A DNA stretch of 64,000 nucleotides from Flavobacterium sp. (GTDB lineage: Bacteria > Bacteroidota > Bacteroidia > Flavobacteriales > Flavobacteriaceae), in assembly GCA_016721735.1 (NCBI GenBank), contig JADKHM010000014.1, positions 10,068 through 74,067 on the forward strand. Reading direction: 5' to 3'. The stretch's first letter is position 1. Each line of letters begins with the position of its first letter. The notes below the pieces were generated by a model. That model saw only the letters and a list, made by a program, of their open reading frames with translations, was not told the DNA's origin and did not search any database. Position numbers and translations under genes: made by a program. Shown one piece after another: positions 34,726 through 42,663 of the stretch.

Positions 34726-35670
34726 TTATTGCTTGATCATGCGAATTACTTGCGTTTTATCGCCTTGAACAACTTTCACATTATAAATCCCAGCAGCATA
34801 TTTTTCACCAAAAGAAAATGAAGTGATTCCGTTACTCTCAACATTAAAATCTTCTATTAATTTCCCCAACATATCATAAACACTCACTTGAACCATTTCG
34901 CTGGAAACTGTAGTTAAGTTCAGTTGGAAAGTACTTGAAAACGGGTTTGGAAAAGCGGTTGCTATTTGTTCTGATTCTTCCGATGGCATTGTTGCTAATG
35001 GGATGTTCATAGCCCTATGCATTGGAGATTCTTGTGTATATCCTAATGTAACACCTGGTTCATTGGATGGATTCAGAAAAGTTGTCGTATAATTCATTAT
35101 TGGGCTTGAAACACCGAAGTAAGAAAATGAAACAACTGTATTTGTTGAACCAGCAGCAGGACTAGAATTTGTCGGTGACAACCACAACTCCGGATCACTA
35201 TCAAGTGCCCATGGTACCGTATTGGAAAATCTAAACCTACCTATTCTGTAGGAACCAGGTACTAAATCTACAAGAGAAGTAGCCATGGGTACTTGCACGA
35301 TTCTTAAATGCCCTGCAGGATTAGCTCTATTGCCAGTTATCATAGTATTCAAACCTCCATTAACGGTAAGCTCTGGAGCAATTGTTCCCGGAATTAACAT
35401 CCAAGAATCACAACCTGAATTAGAAAAGGTGGTGCAAGGCGTACCGCCATTTAAAATAGCTGGGTTGAAGTTAATTCCAGTTGAAAGTCCACACAAGCGA
35501 ACTCCTTCTGCAGGAGTATTTATGATAAGAATAACATCTACTTCAAAAGTATTGGAAGTTGATATAAAATTATCTAAGGTCACTGTGAAATGTTGTGCGT
35601 ATCCTATTAGCGAAAAAGCTAGGAAAAAGAATAACATGATTTTTTGTAGTAAAGTAGTAGTTTTTTTCAT
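34726..35670 (-). CDS. T9SS-exported protein of unknown function, tandem paralogue 1
   Basis: 314 residues. Signal peptide TLLQKIMLFFFLAFSLIGYA is followed by a roughly 200-residue beta-rich domain beginning HFTVTLDNFISTSNTFEVDV and GINFNPAILNGG, which recalls cohesin-like or dockerin-partner beta-sandwiches (a weak resemblance). Residues about 235-314 are a type A sorting domain (AFPNPFSSTFQLNLT, VSVYDMLGKLIEDF, IRMIKQ). It should be secreted to the cell surface by the type IX system. It is closest to the next paralogue at 35878. Each copy has its own promoter and terminator. Confidence 0.8.
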   Translation of the reverse strand: MKKTTTLLQKIMLFFFLAFSLIGYAQHFTVTLDNFISTSNTFEVDVILIINTPAEGVRLCGLSTGINFNPAILNGGTPCTTFSNSGCDSWMLIPGTIAPELTVNGGLNTMITGNRANPAGHLRIVQVPMATSLVDLVPGSYRIGRFRFSNTVPWALDSDPELWLSPTNSSPAAGSTNTVVSFSYFGVSSPIMNYTTTFLNPSNEPGVTLGYTQESPMHRAMNIPLATMPSEESEQIATAFPNPFSSTFQLNLTTVSSEMVQVSVYDMLGKLIEDFNVESNGITSFSFGEKYAAGIYNVKVVQGDKTQVIRMIKQ

Positions 35671-35722
35671 CCGATTTACTGTTTAGTTGTTTGACTATCT
35701 GAGTTTTAGCAGAACACTCTTT

Positions 35723-35730
35723 CAAAAGTA
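35723..35730 (-). promoter_or_regulatory. -7 box before T9SS paralogue 1
   Basis: TACTTTTG on the minus strand, 53 bp before the start codon. Paralogue 2 has the same octamer at 36854-36861; paralogue 3 has TACATTTG at 37969-37976. Following sequence AACAACTAAAC is shared by all three leaders. Confidence 0.5.
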
Positions 35731-35828
35731 AGGAATTCACATTTAAGAATTCATTTGTTTCGAAGTTTTTTTAGGGAATGTTCAATTTGGCTACTCCCCT
35801 TTATTCATGTCCCTCCTATTACAAAAAC

Positions 35829-35857
35829 AAAAAGCACCTACGATTTCAGGTGCTTTT
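35829..35857 (-). terminator. Terminator after T9SS paralogue 2
   Basis: AAAAGCACCT and AGGTGCTTTT around ACGATTTC. Confidence 0.78.
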
Positions 35858-35877
35858 CTATTTATTCTTAAAATAAA

Positions 35878-36804
35878 TTATTGTTTGATCATGCGAAGTA
35901 CTTGTGTTCTATCTCCTTGAGAAACTTTGACATTATAAAATCCAGCAGCATATTTTTCACCAAAAGTAAATGAATTTACACCGTTGCTTTCAACTTTAAA
36001 ATCTTCTATTAATTTCCCCAACATATCATAGACACTAACTTGAACCAGTTCGTTTGAAACAGTTGTTAAGTTGAGTTTGAAAGTACTAGAAAACGGGTTT
36101 GGAAAAGCGGTTGCAATTTGTTCTGAAGCTTGAACGGATTCTGTTGCTAAAGAGCTATTCAAAAGTCTTAGCATAGGAAGTGGAGAACCTTGCGTATAAC
36201 CCAAAGTGACAGAAGAAAGCACCGTGGTGGTTGTAGCAGCAATCACAGGACTTAACGTCCCGAAAGGAGCAGACCAAACAATTGTATTTGTTGAACCAGT
36301 AGGGTTGGTATTTGTCGGCTGCAACCACAACTCAGGATCACTATCTACTGCCCATGGCACCGTGTTGGTAAATCTAAAGCGACCGATTCTATAGGAACCT
36401 GCAACCAGATCTACAAGAGAATAAACTTTGGGTGCTTGTACAATTCTAAGTTGGTCATATGTATTACGAGTTGTCATGTTCCATGGATTTAAGCCACCAT
36501 TTGCGGTAATTTCTGGTGCTGTCGATCCATCGATCATAGACCATGAACCACAATTAGGAGTCGTACAAGGAGTGCCGCCATCTAAAATAGCTGGATTGAA
36601 ATTGATTCCTGTGTTAAAACCACACAAACGAACTCCTTCTGCAGGAGAATCAATAATCAAAATAACATCTACTTCAAAAGTATTAGAAGTTGACATAAAA
36701 TTATCTAGGGTTACTATAAAATGTTGTCCGTATCCAATGAGCGAATAAGATAGGAAAAAGAGCAACATTATTTTCTTTAGTGTGGAAGTAGTTTTCTTCA
36801 TCAT
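35878..36804 (-). CDS. T9SS-exported protein of unknown function, tandem paralogue 2
   Basis: 308 residues, starting MKKTTSTLKKIMLLFFLSYS after an initial Met. Its N-terminal domain is nearly the same as paralogue 1 (HFIVTLDNFMSTSNTFEVDV, RLCGFNTGINFNPAILDGG), including conserved cysteines in RLCG and PCTT, with more divergence in the middle where loop lengths differ. It ends with the same sorting domain (AFPNPFSSTFKLNLT ... LRMIKQ). The pair is recent; paralogue 3 is older. No ligand or enzymatic residues are apparent. Confidence 0.8.
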   Translation of the reverse strand: MMKKTTSTLKKIMLLFFLSYSLIGYGQHFIVTLDNFMSTSNTFEVDVILIIDSPAEGVRLCGFNTGINFNPAILDGGTPCTTPNCGSWSMIDGSTAPEITANGGLNPWNMTTRNTYDQLRIVQAPKVYSLVDLVAGSYRIGRFRFTNTVPWAVDSDPELWLQPTNTNPTGSTNTIVWSAPFGTLSPVIAATTTTVLSSVTLGYTQGSPLPMLRLLNSSLATESVQASEQIATAFPNPFSSTFKLNLTTVSNELVQVSVYDMLGKLIEDFKVESNGVNSFTFGEKYAAGFYNVKVSQGDRTQVLRMIKQ

Positions 36805-36853
36805 ACTTATTGTTTAGTTGTTTGAATAGCTGTGTTTTATTAGGTCTCCCCAT

Positions 36854-36861
36854 CAAAAGTA
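36854..36861 (-). promoter_or_regulatory. -7 box before T9SS paralogue 2
   Basis: TACTTTTG on the minus strand, about 50 bp before the start codon; equivalent to the boxes of the sister genes. Confidence 0.5.
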
Positions 36862-36960
36862 ATCAATTCATTATTAATATTTTACTTGTTTTCAAAGTTT
36901 TTTTTGGGGATTACTCAATTTGGCTTCTTTCATCATTTCTTCTGACTCGAAGTGTAAAAA

Positions 36961-36990
36961 CAAAAAGCACCTACAATCGCAGGTGCTTTT
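36961..36990 (-). terminator. Terminator after T9SS paralogue 3
   Basis: AAAAGCACCT and AGGTGCTTTT around ACAATCGC. Confidence 0.78.
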
Positions 36991-37010
36991 CTAAATATTT
37001 TCAAAATAAA

Positions 37011-37919
37011 TTATTGTTTAATCATGCGAAGTACTTGTGTTTTATCTCCTTGAGAAACCTTGATGTTGTAAAGCCCAGAAGCGTAGTTTTGACCAACGGA
37101 AAAGTTTTCCACGGCATTCGCTTCGACATTATAATTATCAACCAATTTTCCAGACATATCGTACACCTTGATTTGAACGTTTTCTGTTGAAGTGTTGCTC
37201 ATATTCAACTTAAATTCATTTTGAAACGGGTTTGGATGCGCTGTTACAATCGAAGCATTTGCTTTATTCGATGACGTGGCCAATGTTCCAAACGTTACAT
37301 GCATTGGCTCTTCCTGAGTATACCCTAAAGTTAAGCGCGGCAGGCCTTGAGAATTTAGCGTTGTTGTCTGGTAGTATGCATAAGGAATGTCGCAAAGCAC
37401 TCTTGTAGTGGTTAACCCGGTTGCGGCGGTAGCTTGTAAAGAAAAAGCTGCATCAACATTCATATCCCAAGCACGAGGTTGAAACGCATAATGATTATTG
37501 AGTTTGATTCTCCCTACGCGATAGGTTCCCGGCATTAGATTCCTCAAAACAGCCGTATATTGCTCTATTCTCAACTGTCCGGGAGCGGCGTATCCGAATG
37601 CATTTTCTTCAAGGTACCAGGCTGCCATTTCAGGAGCAACAGAGCCTTCTATCACAGTAAGTGCTCCGCAACACGGGTCTCCTCCGTTTAAAATCGCAGG
37701 ATTAAAATTTATCCCCCAATTTATAAATCTTATCCAAAAGCCTTCAGGCGGGGCATCCAAGGCATCAATAGTAAGCATCAGGTCTACTTCAAAAGAGGTC
37801 GAAGTTGCCGTTAAATTGTCTAAGGTCATTGAAAAATGTTGCCCGCGACCAATTAGCGAAAAAGCTAAGAAAAAGAGCAACATGATTTTTTGTAGTAAAG
37901 AAGTAGTTTTTTTCATCAT
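37011..37919 (-). CDS. T9SS-exported protein of unknown function, tandem paralogue 3
   Basis: 302 residues. The signal region (SLLQKIMLLFFLAFSLIG) and sorting domain (AHPNPFQNEFKLNMS, IKVYDMSGKLVDNYNV, LRMIKQ) match the two other copies, but the central domain is clearly more diverged: GINFNPAILNGGDPCCGALT and YRVGRIKLNNHYAF keep the frame of the fold with different loops. It is the upstream-most copy on this strand and divergent from anmK. The gradient of divergence points to stepwise tandem duplication. Confidence 0.8.
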   Translation of the reverse strand: MMKKTTSLLQKIMLLFFLAFSLIGRGQHFSMTLDNLTATSTSFEVDLMLTIDALDAPPEGFWIRFINWGINFNPAILNGGDPCCGALTVIEGSVAPEMAAWYLEENAFGYAAPGQLRIEQYTAVLRNLMPGTYRVGRIKLNNHYAFQPRAWDMNVDAAFSLQATAATGLTTTRVLCDIPYAYYQTTTLNSQGLPRLTLGYTQEEPMHVTFGTLATSSNKANASIVTAHPNPFQNEFKLNMSNTSTENVQIKVYDMSGKLVDNYNVEANAVENFSVGQNYASGLYNIKVSQGDKTQVLRMIKQ

Positions 37920-37968
37920 ATTTATTGTTTAGTTGTTTGAAGAGCTGTGATTTAGAAAATCAGTTCAA

Positions 37969-37976
37969 CAAATGTA
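37969..37976 (-). promoter_or_regulatory. -7 box before T9SS paralogue 3
   Basis: TACATTTG on the minus strand, about 50 bp before the start codon. Confidence 0.5.
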
Positions 37977-38019
37977 AAGAATTACTATTTAGGATTGCTG
38001 GTTTTCGTATTTTTATACC

Positions 38020-39084
38020 ATGCAGAAAAATTCTTATACTGTTATTGGTGTGATGTCGGGAACCTCGCTCGATGGCGTTGACTTGGCGCTTTTACATTTT
38101 CATTTTGATAGCAAAAAATGGACTTTTGAGATAGGTGTCTCAGAAACCATTTCGTATAACGATTACTGGCTGCAAGAACTAAAAAACGCAGTTAATTACG
38201 ATGATGAAAAACTCATTAAGCTCAATCAAGACTACACCCAATTACTGGGAAATATCATTCAAAGTTTTATCGAAAAACACCAACTCAAGAGTATCGATGC
38301 GGTTTGTTCTCATGGGCATACAATTCTACATCAACCGCAAAATGGATTCACTTTGCAAATCGGAAATCTTCCCGAAATTGCCATGATTTGCCAGCAAAAA
38401 GCAGTGTGCGATTTTCGTGTACAAGATGTACAATTGGGCGGTCAAGGCGCACCACTCGTACCTATTGGAGATCGTATGTTGTTTTCCGAATTTGACTATT
38501 GCTTGAACTTGGGCGGTTTTTCGAATATCTCGTTTGAACAAGATGGAAATCGAATTGCTTTTGACATTTCTCCAGTAAATACGGTACTGAATTTTTACGC
38601 CAATCAATTGGGATTTGATTATGACGATCGTGGGAAAATAACGCAATCAGGAAACCTAAATTCCACTCTATTCGATGCTTTGAACCGCTTAGAGTTTTAC
38701 CAGAAACCTTTTCCAAAATCATTGGGATTTGAATATGTAAAAGAAGTCGTTTTACCATTGATGGAATCCTATACAATTACGACAGAAGACAAAATGCGAA
38801 CCTTTGTCGAGCATGTAGCATTTCAAATTGCGAACGCATTGCCTGTAAAAAAAGGCAAACTTCTAATAACAGGCGGCGGCGCTTATAATGATTTCTTAAT
38901 TGAAAGAACGCAATGCTACTTGCCTGAAATAGCGATTACAATTCCAGAACCGAAAATACTAGAATTTAAAGAAGCTTTGATTTTTGGCTTATTGGGTGTT
39001 TTGAAATTGCGAAATGAAATTAATGTTTTGAGTAGTGTAACCGGAGCGAAGCACGATCATAGTTCAGGTGTAATTTATAGTTAA
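38020..39084 (+). CDS. anmK: Anhydro-N-acetylmuramic acid kinase
   Basis: 354 residues, in the normal range for AnmK. The N-terminal phosphate loop VIGVMSGTSLDGVDLALLHF is diagnostic, followed by CSHGHTILHQP, LGGFSNISF and the late glycine motif LLITGGGAYNDFLIERT. The enzyme cleaves and phosphorylates 1,6-anhydro-MurNAc released during cell-wall turnover, yielding MurNAc-6-phosphate. It is divergent from the T9SS paralogues and 61 bp ahead of the dehydrogenase gene, which has its own -7 box. Confidence 0.96.
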   Translation: MQKNSYTVIGVMSGTSLDGVDLALLHFHFDSKKWTFEIGVSETISYNDYWLQELKNAVNYDDEKLIKLNQDYTQLLGNIIQSFIEKHQLKSIDAVCSHGHTILHQPQNGFTLQIGNLPEIAMICQQKAVCDFRVQDVQLGGQGAPLVPIGDRMLFSEFDYCLNLGGFSNISFEQDGNRIAFDISPVNTVLNFYANQLGFDYDDRGKITQSGNLNSTLFDALNRLEFYQKPFPKSLGFEYVKEVVLPLMESYTITTEDKMRTFVEHVAFQIANALPVKKGKLLITGGGAYNDFLIERTQCYLPEIAITIPEPKILEFKEALIFGLLGVLKLRNEINVLSSVTGAKHDHSSGVIYS

Positions 39085-39113
39085 ATTTTAGTTTATTATC
39101 TACTTTAAAAAAT

Positions 39114-39121
39114 TACATTTG
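39114..39121 (+). promoter_or_regulatory. -7 box before the amino acid dehydrogenase gene
   Basis: TACATTTG, 25 bp before the preferred ATG; no clear TTG 19 bp upstream. The TTG inside this box is the start codon of a longer frame, which argues against that frame being used. Confidence 0.45.
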
Positions 39122-39145
39122 CATCGCAAAAAAAGCAGTCAATTC

Positions 39146-40372
39146 ATGAAAGATTTACTCAAAAAATTCGAAGATAAAACACCCGAAATCATATTCAATT
39201 GGAAAGATGCCGAAACCGAAGCAGAAGGCTGGACGGTCATCAACTCGCTTCGCGGCGGTGCTGCAGGCGGTGGAACCAGAATGCGAAAAGGTTTAGACAT
39301 GAATGAAGTACTTTCGTTGGCAAAAACGATGGAAGTGAAATTTTCTGTTTCGGGTCCAGCGATTGGTGGCGCCAAATCAGGAATCAACTTCGACCCGAAT
39401 GATCCTCGAAAAAAAGGAGTTTTGCAACGTTGGTATAAAGCGGTTTCACCATTGCTAAAAAGCTATTATGGCACAGGCGGCGATTTGAATGTGGATGAAA
39501 TTCATGAAGTGATACCAATGACCGAAGAATGTGGCGTTTGGCATCCGCAAGAAGGTGTGTTTAACGGTCATTTTAAACCTACTGAAGCGGACAAAATCAA
39601 CCGCATCGGGCAATTGCGTCAAGGTGTGGTGAAAGTAATTGAAAACCCGAATTTTTCACCAGACGTAGCTAGAAAATATACAGTTGCTGATATGATTACA
39701 GGTTATGGCGTTGCAGAAGCAGCACGTCACTATTATACCATTTATGGCGGCAACATCAAAGGAAAAAAAGCCATCGTACAAGGATTTGGAAATGTAGGAT
39801 CAGCGGCGGCTTTCTATTTGGCAGAAATGGGAGCCAAAGTGATTGGAATCATCGATCGTGATGGCGGTGTTATTAATGAAAACGGCTTTACTTTTGAGCA
39901 AATTCGAACGTTATTTTTGAACAAAGACGGAAATAAATTAGTCGCTTTTAATATGATTCCATTTGAGGAAATTAATGCACGAATCTGGTCGCTAGGCGCA
40001 GAAATATTTACGCCTTGTGCCGCATCAAGATTAGTGACTCAAAACCAAATGGACAGCATGATTGCGGCGGGATTAGAAGTTATTTCTTGCGGCGCTAACG
40101 TTCCGTTTGCAGACAAGGAGATTTTCTTCGGTCCAATTATGGAGCAGGTAGATCAAAAAATTAGTTTGATTCCAGATTTTATTTCAAACTGCGGCATGGC
40201 CCGAGTTTTTGCCTACTTCATGGAAAAGAAAGTGCAAATGACTGATGAAGCTATTTTTGCTGACACATCGAATACCATCAAGAATGCGATTCAAAAGGCA
40301 TTTGAACTCAATCAGTCAAAAACCAATATCAGCGCTACCGCATTCGAAATTGCGTTGAAACAACTGGTTTAA
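39146..40372 (+). CDS. Glu/Leu/Phe/Val dehydrogenase family protein
   Basis: 408 residues from the ATG at 39146 (MKDLLKKFEDKTPEIIFNW); the longer frame from the TTG at 39119 overlaps the -7 box. It has the substrate loop GGAAGGGTRMRKG, the catalytic-lysine motif AIGGAKSGINFDP, GTGGDLNVDEIHEV, and the Rossmann loop VQGFGNVGSAAAFYLAEMGA. It oxidatively deaminates an amino acid with NAD(P). The dimerisation and specificity regions do not let me choose glutamate over leucine, valine or phenylalanine. Confidence 0.92.
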   Translation: MKDLLKKFEDKTPEIIFNWKDAETEAEGWTVINSLRGGAAGGGTRMRKGLDMNEVLSLAKTMEVKFSVSGPAIGGAKSGINFDPNDPRKKGVLQRWYKAVSPLLKSYYGTGGDLNVDEIHEVIPMTEECGVWHPQEGVFNGHFKPTEADKINRIGQLRQGVVKVIENPNFSPDVARKYTVADMITGYGVAEAARHYYTIYGGNIKGKKAIVQGFGNVGSAAAFYLAEMGAKVIGIIDRDGGVINENGFTFEQIRTLFLNKDGNKLVAFNMIPFEEINARIWSLGAEIFTPCAASRLVTQNQMDSMIAAGLEVISCGANVPFADKEIFFGPIMEQVDQKISLIPDFISNCGMARVFAYFMEKKVQMTDEAIFADTSNTIKNAIQKAFELNQSKTNISATAFEIALKQLV

Positions 40373-40453
40373 TTTTAGCTGTGAATTCACAACAATTTTT
40401 AGTACATTTATTCGTTTAAAAAAAGAAACGTTGTTCAATATATTCTATAAATT

Positions 40454-41347
40454 ATGGACATTTCTCTGAATAAAGACCAACAAAAATCGATACTTATGAC
40501 CACGATTGTCATGGGTTTGTTGTTGCTAATCTTATTTTTTGTCAGATTTTGGCCTCCTTCCAATCTTAAGGAATTACTTGGCGGCGGTGGCGGTGGTGGC
40601 ATTGAAATGAATTTTGGCGACAGCGATTACGGCATGGGAGATAATTTCAAAAGTGAAACCTTAAACGTGAAAGAAGAAGATGCGAAACAAGTACCTGCAA
40701 CTGCTTCACCTGAGGATAACGTCATTACCCAAGATGATGATGTAGAGGATGTCGCCGCAGTACCAAAGAACGAGAAACCAAAGAAAACGACTCCAACGGT
40801 TGTTAAACCCGAAACGAAACCCGTAGTTGAAAAACCAAAAGTGTCGAAAAACACCAATGATGCCCTTGCTAATTTATTGAATTCTAATAAAGGTGGCGAC
40901 GGAAATGACAAAACAGGAGGTAACAAAGGCAGACCAGACGGAAAACTTTCCTCGAGCGGTTACAGTGGTAGCGCGTCTGGAACTGGTTCCGGGACTGGAT
41001 CAGGATCAGGGAACGGTAGCGGTTCTGGAAGTGGAAATGGATCAGGAAGCGGAAATGGTACTGGCGCCGGAAATGGATCAGGCTATTATTTAGGAAACAG
41101 AAAAGCGTTAAGCAAACCAACTCCTAATTATACGTGCGACGAACAAGGAAAAGTGTATGTTCAAATTTCTGTTGACAAATCCGGAAATGTGATCGATGCG
41201 AAACCTGGTACAAGAGGAACCACCAACGCAGCAAAATGTCTTTTAGACGAAGCAAAAAGTGCAGCGTTACGCACCAAATGGCAACCTGATAGCGATGCTC
41301 CAGAAAAGCAAGTTGGGATTATTATTTATAATTTTAATTTGAACTAA
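40454..41347 (+). CDS. tonB: TonB-like energy transducer with Gly/Ser-rich linker
   Basis: 297 residues. An N-terminal membrane anchor (about residues 15-33, ILMTTIVMGLLLLILFFVRF) is followed by a poly-glycine stretch, an acidic and Pro/Lys-rich region (KPKKTTPTVVKPETKPVVEK), a tract of Gly-Ser/Asn-Gly pairs at about 175-210, and a C-terminal TonB-like domain (GKVYVQISVDKSGNVIDAKPG, ALRTKWQPD). It should span the periplasm and transmit proton-motive energy from ExbB/ExbD to outer-membrane receptors. exbD and exbB are next door but on the opposite strand. Confidence 0.85.
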   Translation: MDISLNKDQQKSILMTTIVMGLLLLILFFVRFWPPSNLKELLGGGGGGGIEMNFGDSDYGMGDNFKSETLNVKEEDAKQVPATASPEDNVITQDDDVEDVAAVPKNEKPKKTTPTVVKPETKPVVEKPKVSKNTNDALANLLNSNKGGDGNDKTGGNKGRPDGKLSSSGYSGSASGTGSGTGSGSGNGSGSGSGNGSGSGNGTGAGNGSGYYLGNRKALSKPTPNYTCDEQGKVYVQISVDKSGNVIDAKPGTRGTTNAAKCLLDEAKSAALRTKWQPDSDAPEKQVGIIIYNFNLN

Positions 41348-41365
41348 AATACAAAAGGACATTCA

Positions 41366-41421
41366 ACACGAATTCCACAAATTTGCAACAATTAATTATT
41401 GCAAATTTGTGGAATTCGTGT
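41366..41421. terminator. Bidirectional terminator-like hairpin between tonB and exbD
   Basis: A perfect 23-bp stem (arms 41366-41388 and 41399-41421, the left beginning ACACGAATTCCAC) with a 10-base AATTAATT loop, followed by A and T runs. The arms are built from the CACGAATT word that also occurs after purK. Its place between convergent genes suits a two-way terminator. Confidence 0.8.
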
Positions 41422-41439
41422 AAAAAAACTAAATAAATC

Positions 41440-41835
41440 TTACTTTGGACTTGTAGCAATTACAAACTTCAATTTGTTCTTAACGCCAATTTGAAGCACA
41501 TCTACCAAATCCTGAACTTGCATATTAAATGGGATTCTGACAATAACCCTTTGGTCTTTTGAAGCATCCATTTTAGAAAGCAAAGTTTCTTCCAACTTTT
41601 CAAAAGCAACTTCTTCTTTATCTACAAAAAATCGCTTTTCTTCTGTTACGGAAATTGTGATTAATTGCTTGTTGGTCTTCTCGTTGGTTTTTGATTTGGG
41701 TAATGTCATTCGAATCACATTAGGATTTGCTAGTGTTGATATAATCAAAAAAAACAGCAGCAAGAAAAACATGATGTCGCTCAAGGAGGAAGTCGCTACT
41801 TCCGCATGAAATCGCTTATTTCGTTTTATCGGCAT
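41440..41835 (-). CDS. exbD: ExbD/TolR family biopolymer transporter
   Basis: 131 residues. The basic N-terminus MPIKRNKRFHAEVATSSLSD is followed by one membrane span (IMFFLLLFFLIISTLANP) and a periplasmic domain of about 85 residues, the normal ExbD plan. The aspartate just before the span (SDIMFF) is the proton-path residue. Its start overlaps the end of exbB by 20 bases, so translation is coupled. Confidence 0.92.
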   Translation of the reverse strand: MPIKRNKRFHAEVATSSLSDIMFFLLLFFLIISTLANPNVIRMTLPKSKTNEKTNKQLITISVTEEKRFFVDKEEVAFEKLEETLLSKMDASKDQRVIVRIPFNMQVQDLVDVLQIGVKNKLKFVIATSPK

Positions 41836-42535
41836 GATTCGGTCTTTGAATAATATTTACAAATTCTAACACTTGTTTTTGAATTGATAAGGCGAAACTA
41901 TCTATTTTACCATTGAATAAATGGTAGGCACTATAAGCCAAAATACCTACGATAAGTCCAGCTCCAGAGCTAATCATTTTTTCATATAATCCACCAGAAA
42001 TATTTCCGATACTAATATCTTCAGTAACCGAAATACTGTAAAATATTTTGATTACCCCTGAAATCGTTCCGATGAAACCTAAGGTTGGAGCAATTCCCGC
42101 GATTAGACCGAGTTGCCCTAGTTTTTTCTCCATTTCACCAATTTCAATATTGGCAGCACGTTCCATGTTCGATTCGATTTCTGTAATCGGACGTCCGATA
42201 GTCAAAATTCCTTCTTTAAGTACATTTCCTTGCGCGTTACCACTCCGTTCCGCAGCAGTGCACGCCATTTCTAGATTGCCAGCATTTAGATTACTGCGAA
42301 TATCTTTGATTAAGTGGTTGTCTATTTTTGATGCTTTACTAATAAATAAATATCTTTCAAACACGAGATAGATGGTATAAACCAATAATATCACAATTGG
42401 AATTAAGAAAAAACCACCCTTGAAAATAAATTCCAATACCGAAATTTCAGTATTTATGGGGAGGCTTTTTGCTAATTCGGCTGGATTCACTTGCGATAAG
42501 GTATCGGCTGGTACTTGTAGAAAAGTAGTAATCAT
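41816..42535 (-). CDS. exbB: MotA/TolQ/ExbB family proton channel
   Basis: 239 residues with three membrane spans. The first (GGFFLIPIVILLVYTIYLVF) is followed by a cytoplasmic loop; the family box comes late, LGLIAGIAPTLGFIGTISGV and SSGAGLIVGILAYSAYHLF, with the threonines and glycines lining the proton path. It forms the motor with ExbD. Convergent with tonB and divergent from folC, with 128 bp before folC. Confidence 0.93.
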   Translation of the reverse strand: MITTFLQVPADTLSQVNPAELAKSLPINTEISVLEFIFKGGFFLIPIVILLVYTIYLVFERYLFISKASKIDNHLIKDIRSNLNAGNLEMACTAAERSGNAQGNVLKEGILTIGRPITEIESNMERAANIEIGEMEKKLGQLGLIAGIAPTLGFIGTISGVIKIFYSISVTEDISIGNISGGLYEKMISSGAGLIVGILAYSAYHLFNGKIDSFALSIQKQVLEFVNIIQRPNHADKTK

Positions 42536-42663
42536 ATTTGTTGTTGTTTTATAGACTTTTGTGACAAAATAATTTCAAATTTGTATCGGCAAAGGCGACT
42601 ACACAATATTAAACTAAAAAAGAAAGAAATTATTTTACATTTTGAATTTTTTATTAAAAAGTA

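Noticed and set aside
36810..37190. 126-codon plus-strand frame between the T9SS paralogues
   Set aside because: It is antisense to the conserved sorting domain of paralogue 3 and to its terminator; no coding features of its own.
40950..41090. Short tandem GGA/TCA codon repeats as a microsatellite
   Set aside because: They encode the Gly/Ser/Asn linker of the TonB-like protein in frame; synonymous variation shows a protein-level repeat.
41816..42535. Flagellar motor protein MotA
   Set aside because: Short 239-residue protein followed by ExbD and near a TonB-like gene; no flagellar genes and the organism type glides.
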